Below are positions 59,685-64,000 of a stretch of DNA of 64,000 bases, one piece after another. Below the pieces are notes generated by a model. That model searched no databases and was not told where the DNA came from. It was given only the letters and a program-made list of their open reading frames with translations. Every line of letters starts with the position of its first letter. The stretch's first letter is position 1. The stretch is from positions 181,621 to 245,620 of the forward strand of contig JAYRWY010000006.1 in NCBI GenBank assembly GCA_041917755.1, in the 5' to 3' direction. Both the position numbers and the translations under genes were made by a program. The stretch is from RGZA01 sp041917755. Lineage in GTDB: Bacteria; Pseudomonadota; Alphaproteobacteria; UBA9219; RGZA01.

Positions 59685-61352
59685 TTAGCTGTTTTTTTTC
59701 TGCAATTCTTCATCAAGCAGGGTTTTACGCGATAGCTTTCCTATCATGGTTTTGGGAAGGCTTTCACGGAATTCAATCAGTTTCGGCATCTCAATGGGTG
59801 AGAGTTTGTCTTGCAAGAATGCCATGAGCTCATCCCGCGTGAGAGTCGTTCCGGGCTTGAGCGCCACATATGCCTTCACAGTTTGGCCGCGATATGGATC
59901 AGGCAAACCTGCCACCACGCATTCGGCAACCGATGGGTGCAGATAAATCGCCTCCTCCACATTGCGTGGATAGACATTATATCCGCCGCACAAAATCATA
60001 TCCTTGATACGGTCGACAATATAAATGTAGCCATCTTCATCGACATACCCCACATCGCCGGTATGCAGACGCATGCCCTTTTCGGTTGGGACAAGTGTTT
60101 GGTCAGTTTCTTCTTTATTATTCCAGTAAGCCTTCATTACTTGCGGACCGATGATGCACACCTCGCCGCGTTCGCCCATTGGCAGAACCGTTTTTTTATC
60201 TTCGAGACTCACGATTTCAATGCGTGTGCCTGGTAATGGCAGGCCGATTGAACCGGCCTTATTCGTGCCTTCCAGTGGATTGCATGTTGCAACAGGTGAA
60301 CTTTCGGTCAGGCCATAACCTTCGGCAACCACGCAACCGGTCACAGCTTCGAAGGCGCGTTTAATATCAATCGGCAAACCAGCGCCACCAGAAATACAAT
60401 ACTTCACCGATGAAATATCATAATCACCCAGACGACGGAAATTACTAATTGCAGCGTAGATAGTTGGCACGGCCGGAAACAAGGTTGGCTTCTTGCGGTG
60501 AATAAGATGCACGACTTGCTTCAATTCAAAGCGAGGCACAACAATGATGGTTGCGCCAATCAACACGCCCAAATTCATGGCCACGGTCATAGCAAACACG
60601 TGGAAGAATGGCAGAACGCCAAGCAACACTTCTTCCCCTTCCTTTGCCATGGTGAACCATAAACGGGATTGGGTTGCATTCACCACAAGATTGGAATGAG
60701 TCAGCATCGCTGCCTTCGGTATGCCGGTGGTGCCGCCTGTGTATTGCAAGACTGCAATATCTTCACGTGGATTGATTTCAACATCGGCCGGCTGGCCATC
60801 ATTGTTGATGACCGCATGATAGGTTACATGTCCGTCATCCCGAGGGATGAAGGATAATTCGCTTTTCTTCAATAACTCGAACAAGAAGCCTTTGACGGGC
60901 GGTAATGCGGCGCCAAGCTTGCACACAATCAACCGTTTGAGATTGGTACGGCCAAGCATTTTGCTGATTTTATCGTAGGTAATTTTCAAATCGAGTGTGA
61001 CGGCCAGTTCCATGCCGCTATCGGCGATCAGATGTTCCAGCTCACGCGCGGCGTAAAGCGGGTTGAGATTTACAACGATGCCGCCTGCCTTCAAAATCGC
61101 GTAATAGAAAATGACGGAGTACGGTGTATTGGGCAGCAGCAAACCGACACGGGTTCCTTTTTTTACGCCCAGTTCCTGCAAGCCTTTGGCGGCATGTAAT
61201 ACCAATTTATCAAGTTCGGCATAGGTGGTGACGTGGTCAAAAAAATCAAGCGCAGCGCGGCGGGGAAATTTTGCCGCTGTTCGCGCAAGCATGTCATATG
61301 CCGGATATTCGGGTAATGGGGCGTTCCAGTTAATACCGGGTGGATAGTGCAT
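59685..61352 (-). CDS. Long-chain acyl-CoA ligase (AMP-binding family)
   Basis: The 555-residue enzyme activates fatty acids to acyl-CoA through acyl-AMP. The AMP-binding motif LQYTGGTTGIPKAAMLTHSNL, the later EGYGLTESSPVA, RLHTGDVGYVDEDGYIYIVD and the C-terminal lysine region (SLPKTMIGKLSRKTLLDEEL) are present. The protein most resembles FadD. It stands alone on the minus strand and could serve beta-oxidation or phospholipid turnover. Confidence 0.93.
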   Translation of the reverse strand: MHYPPGINWNAPLPEYPAYDMLARTAAKFPRRAALDFFDHVTTYAELDKLVLHAAKGLQELGVKKGTRVGLLLPNTPYSVIFYYAILKAGGIVVNLNPLYAARELEHLIADSGMELAVTLDLKITYDKISKMLGRTNLKRLIVCKLGAALPPVKGFLFELLKKSELSFIPRDDGHVTYHAVINNDGQPADVEINPREDIAVLQYTGGTTGIPKAAMLTHSNLVVNATQSRLWFTMAKEGEEVLLGVLPFFHVFAMTVAMNLGVLIGATIIVVPRFELKQVVHLIHRKKPTLFPAVPTIYAAISNFRRLGDYDISSVKYCISGGAGLPIDIKRAFEAVTGCVVAEGYGLTESSPVATCNPLEGTNKAGSIGLPLPGTRIEIVSLEDKKTVLPMGERGEVCIIGPQVMKAYWNNKEETDQTLVPTEKGMRLHTGDVGYVDEDGYIYIVDRIKDMILCGGYNVYPRNVEEAIYLHPSVAECVVAGLPDPYRGQTVKAYVALKPGTTLTRDELMAFLQDKLSPIEMPKLIEFRESLPKTMIGKLSRKTLLDEELQKKNS

Positions 61353-61461
61353 TGGAAACCTTATGCTGCGTCAGGACGTTATCTTAGTCGATATGAATTA
61401 AGAGATTACACATAAAGAGACTACATATCCCAAACTTAAGGTGCAATCAGTGAATACAAAC

Positions 61462-61488
61462 AAAAACACCCGCATGGTTTGCGGGTGT
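61462..61488 (-). terminator. Rho-independent terminator after the proline-rich small gene
   Basis: ACACCCGCA (61466-61474) pairs with TGCGGGTGT (61480-61488) around TGGTT. On the minus strand it is followed by UUUUG. It lies 45 bases after the stop of the gene at 61533-61862. Confidence 0.8.
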
Positions 61489-61532
61489 GATGTGGATAGT
61501 TGCAATGCAACACGTATCTAACAAGTGTTGGG

Positions 61533-61862
61533 TTACTCTGTCTTGTGACTGTCAGTTCCTGAATCAGCTGGTGGGCGTGCGGACTTCCCCTCTGGTTTAG
61601 GAGCTTTAGGAACAATCGATTTGACAGGCGGCGGAGCTCCTACTTCAGTAATGTATTGAGGCAGCTTTGCTTCGGATGCAACTGGAGCAGAAGGAACAAC
61701 CGGAACCACTGGCTTTGGAGCAGTAACATTTGCTGTTGCCGCATTAATATCACCCACGGGTGCCGGGGGAAGATATTTTTCTGCCGCATTGGCAGAATAC
61801 GTAGCCATGGCCAGTGAAGCGAATACCGCTATACGCAAAATGATTTTAGGGTGAAGCATCAT
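61533..61862 (-). CDS. Small secreted proline-rich protein
   Basis: The 109-residue protein has a clear signal peptide (MMLHPKIILRIAVFASLAMA..., cleavage near SANA-AEK). The mature part is rich in Pro, Ala, Val and Lys with no recognisable fold, for example VTAPKPVVPVVPSAPVASEA and PPPVKSIVPKAPKPEGK. It is inferred to be periplasmic or surface-associated. Its N-terminal start AEKYLPP resembles the EKYTPP of the SNase-like protein. Function unknown. It lies 44 bases downstream of the next gene on the same strand. Confidence 0.7.
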   Translation of the reverse strand: MMLHPKIILRIAVFASLAMATYSANAAEKYLPPAPVGDINAATANVTAPKPVVPVVPSAPVASEAKLPQYITEVGAPPPVKSIVPKAPKPEGKSARPPADSGTDSHKTE

Positions 61863-61906
61863 CCGTTCCTCCAGATTGTTTAGCCAATAATGTGGGGCTA
61901 AATTAA

Positions 61907-62233
61907 TTAGCCGCCTACACCATCGCCGCCGCCATTACCACAATAGCCGCAACCACCATCGCCCTGCCCCCAGCCACAGGATGAAAAGGCCAGCGTGCCG
62001 TGGTTGGACATAATATTATACCATTCAGCAGCATAGGTGGTGGGAACAAAGGCCGTAGGCCCCACCTGATTGGTTACCACGTAGCAATAACCATGCGCGT
62101 TGATGGTTGTAGGTGTAGCATATGGAAGACTGTAATCTGCAATTGCCAAATCGGAATAAAGGGTGAGACCCACAGCAAAATTTGCGGCGAATAACGCGCT
62201 TGCCCTCATGATCAGTTTTTTATCTTTTGACAT
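61907..62233 (-). CDS. Small secreted protein with Cys/Gly-rich tail
   Basis: The 108-residue protein has a signal-like N-terminus (LIMRASALFAANFAVGLTLY, cleavage near AIA-DYS). The mature region is Tyr/Thr-rich and ends in a Gly-rich, four-cysteine tail (SSCGWGQGDGGCGYCGNGGG). The family is not recognised. The tail could form disulphides or bind metal. It lies between the S74 fibre gene and the proline-rich gene, so co-expression is likely. Confidence 0.7.
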   Translation of the reverse strand: MSKDKKLIMRASALFAANFAVGLTLYSDLAIADYSLPYATPTTINAHGYCYVVTNQVGPTAFVPTTYAAEWYNIMSNHGTLAFSSCGWGQGDGGCGYCGNGGGDGVGG

Positions 62234-62262
62234 CGCTTTATATCCAATTCCGGGCTATCGAT

Positions 62263-64000
62263 TTATTGATGAGCCGCCTTGTACGCAGTGAATTCATTAT
62301 GCAACTGTTTTAACTCCTCACGCAATGCTTTCAATTCAGCGTCATGATTACCAACACGAGTGAATAGTTCGGCAATTTTGCTGCTGATGTTATCCAGCAT
62401 GTTCTTGAGTTCTTTAACGGATTCGATGAGTGGTGCAAAGATCACGTCATAATTCACCGTCTTGTAACCGTTTGGATCTGTTGCAACTGATTCGGGCATG
62501 ACTTCTTCAATTTCCTGAGCAATTACACCGTCAGACTTTGTGCCATCTTTCTTCCAGGTAAAGCTGACGCCTTTCATCTTCATCACCAGTTCAAGGCCCG
62601 GGCTGGGCTTGATGTTATCTTTCAAACGGCGATCGGATACGTGGTAGAAGTTAGCCGCACCGAAGTTACCGTTACTGTAAGCACCCCAAGAGCTGTATGC
62701 GAGTAACGTGTAGTAGCCTTCAGCATTTTGGAATTGAGAATATTTGCCAGAGCCAGTTCCCACCAGAATACCATATCCATCAACCGAGCCAGGGCCCCAG
62801 TTTACAACCTGCGCCCAGTCACCTGCTGACCCTGTAAGATTAAATCGGCCAGACGTATTCATCCCTCCCGACACGGTCAGGGTGCTGGTAACTTGTTGGG
62901 TACCGCATACACGGAATGTATAACCCGCTCCCAAACCGCCGCCGCAATTTACAGCAGATGCAGCGCCGGTATCGTAGCCTGCAGATGCATATAAATATCT
63001 GCCGTTATAGGTACGTATCCATGTGGAATCCGACATGTAGAAGCCGCCACCATATGCTTCCCAATAAATACCACCGCCGCCGCTCACGCGGAACCAGTCA
63101 CTGGTATAGATAGCACTACCGTAGAGACTGCTGGTAAATCTACCCGTACCACTTACGTCAAGTGCATAAGCAGCACCCGTGGTGTTGATACCGATGTTTG
63201 TACCGTTTTGATAGATAGAGCTAGTCGTTAACGTAGAAGCACTGCTCCATTTAGGAAGATAATTCGTCGATCCGCCCGTTAGCGCAACCGGTTGCCATGT
63301 ACCATCCTGACGCAAGAAGTTTGTACCGCCCGGATAGCTGGTAATAGAAGAAAATGGGACGCTACCTGTGTATGTACCGCCAGAAATTGTACCTGAGAAC
63401 GTTACACCCGAAATAGTACCGCCTGTAATGGCCACTGCGCTGGCGTTTTGGGTCGCCATGGTGCCAAGACCAAGATTGGTGCGTGCCGTGGATGCCGTTG
63501 CAGTCAACTCAGACAGATTATTGGCGATGCCCAGCACTGCAAGATTGGTGCGTGCATTGGCTGCTGTCGTCGCGCCCGTACCACCATTGGCCACAGCCAG
63601 CGTGCCTGTCAGCGACAGTGCCACGTCGGCGGTACCATCAAATGATACGTTGGATGCGGTTAAACCCGTTGTGCCAGCAATAGAAAAATTACGTGCGGTC
63701 TGTAATGCTGTTGCTGTGGCCGCGTTAATGCTCCAGCTGCCACTTGCACCCGTACCGGTCGTACTTGGAACGCCTAGATTGGTGCGCGCATTCGCGGCCG
63801 TTGTTGCGCCTGTACCGCCACTGGTAATCGCCAATGGTGTGCCCAGCGTTAAGCCGCCCGTTGCTACGATGTTACCGGTTGTGGCGCTGGCGCTTGGGCC
63901 AACCGCCAAAGAGTTTGCAGTCAATGACCCGTCATCATTTACCTTCACTGCGTTGGCAGCGATACCGAACTTCACCTGGCTGGCGGAGTTCACCTGCCAC
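62263..64000 (-). CDS. Tail-fibre-like protein with C-terminal S74 chaperone domain (partial)
   Basis: The frame is open to the right edge of the window, so the N-terminus lies outside. About 578 residues are visible. The N-terminal part has repeats of GGTGATTAANARTNLG (two full copies and a degenerate one) with beta-rich low-complexity segments, as in phage tail fibres. The C-terminus (about the last 120 residues) is a peptidase S74 intramolecular chaperone: HVSDRRLKDNIKP contains the self-cleaving Ser-Lys pair, followed by GVIAQEIEEVMPE and VNYDVIFAPLIESVKELK and a coiled coil. Such domains trimerise the fibre and then cut themselves off. The protein may be a prophage fibre or a surface adhesin. 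Confidence 0.88.
   Translation of the reverse strand, partial: WQVNSASQVKFGIAANAVKVNDDGSLTANSLAVGPSASATTGNIVATGGLTLGTPLAITSGGTGATTAANARTNLGVPSTTGTGASGSWSINAATATALQTARNFSIAGTTGLTASNVSFDGTADVALSLTGTLAVANGGTGATTAANARTNLAVLGIANNLSELTATASTARTNLGLGTMATQNASAVAITGGTISGVTFSGTISGGTYTGSVPFSSITSYPGGTNFLRQDGTWQPVALTGGSTNYLPKWSSASTLTTSSIYQNGTNIGINTTGAAYALDVSGTGRFTSSLYGSAIYTSDWFRVSGGGGIYWEAYGGGFYMSDSTWIRTYNGRYLYASAGYDTGAASAVNCGGGLGAGYTFRVCGTQQVTSTLTVSGGMNTSGRFNLTGSAGDWAQVVNWGPGSVDGYGILVGTGSGKYSQFQNAEGYYTLLAYSSWGAYSNGNFGAANFYHVSDRRLKDNIKPSPGLELVMKMKGVSFTWKKDGTKSDGVIAQEIEEVMPESVATDPNGYKTVNYDVIFAPLIESVKELKNMLDNISSKIAELFTRVGNHDAELKALREELKQLHNEFTAYKAAHQ
63541..63834 (-). repeat. Tandem-type repeat units in the fibre gene
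   Basis: Two about 60-base units (63541-63600 and 63775-63834) encode GGTGATTAANARTNLG, separated by about 175 bases. A shortened third copy near 63470-63497 encodes STARTNLG. They are dispersed repeats of the fibre shaft, not mobile DNA. Confidence 0.75.

Noticed and set aside
59570..59716. N-terminal extension of the SNase-like protein
   Set aside because: It would overlap the acyl-CoA ligase gene and place the clear signal peptide internally.
1..64000. CRISPR arrays, insertion sequences, integrases, rRNA genes, toxin-antitoxin pairs
   Set aside because: Scanned for direct repeats with spacers, transposase-like proteins and rRNA motifs; none found. The only repeats are the fibre-gene units and short palindromes.

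Overview
The window is a gene-dense, mostly syntenic chromosomal segment of a Gram-negative alphaproteobacterium. Supporting signs are: a complete mraZ-to-ftsZ division and cell-wall cluster followed by lpxC-bamD-recN-ligA; a proA-nadD-rsfS-rlmH-gpmI-envC-ctpA-rppH series; the very long (about 180 kDa) NAD-glutamate dehydrogenase; a DAP-type MurE; LpxC and BamD (outer membrane); and a CtrA-like box before mraZ. I cannot place it below class from the sequence alone. No rRNA, CRISPR array, insertion sequence or integrase is visible.

Layout. 1-8975 (+): the end of an unidentified protein, proA, nadD, rsfS, rlmH, gpmI, an EnvC-like LytM protein, ctpA, a divergent polysaccharide deacetylase and rppH, tightly packed. 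8976-14024 (-): an AmpD-like amidase, a DjlA-like J protein, an orphan beta-sandwich protein, a TauE/SafE permease with a palindromic operator candidate, a degenerate EAL protein and a RidA protein. 14178-20041 (+): giant glutamate dehydrogenase and prolyl aminopeptidase. 20052-21928 (-): an arsenic operon (arsR-arsC-acr3) with an inverted-repeat operator over the arsR start. 22109-22130: a perfect parS-like palindrome. 22258-25205: ompA (-), RNase P RNA (+), and an orphan coiled-coil protein (+).

25466-44682 (+) is the dcw cluster: mraZ, rsmH, ftsL, ftsI, murE, murF, mraY, murD, ftsW, murG, murC, murB, ddl, ftsQ, ftsA, ftsZ. Many genes overlap by four bases (ATGA). The only interruption is a small antisense gene between ftsA and ftsZ. 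lpxC, bamD, recN and ligA follow. Together these make lipid II, flip and polymerise it at the septum, build the divisome, and make lipid A and the outer membrane.

50582-61352 is mostly on the minus strand: aminopeptidase P, prmA, a UvrD/PcrA helicase, a GGDEF protein, lipB, an acyl-CoA ligase, and an unusual membrane protein with a nuclease-like domain; tRNA-Leu(GAG) lies among them on the plus strand. 61533-64000 (-) holds two small secreted proteins and the 3' part of a phage-tail-fibre-like protein ending in a self-cleaving S74 chaperone domain.

The items most worth a second look are the parS palindrome, the DnaA/CtrA motifs at the head of the dcw cluster, the antisense gene inside ftsA-ftsZ, the SNase-like/transmembrane fusion, the orphan protein beside rnpB, and the S74 fibre with its small secreted neighbours.
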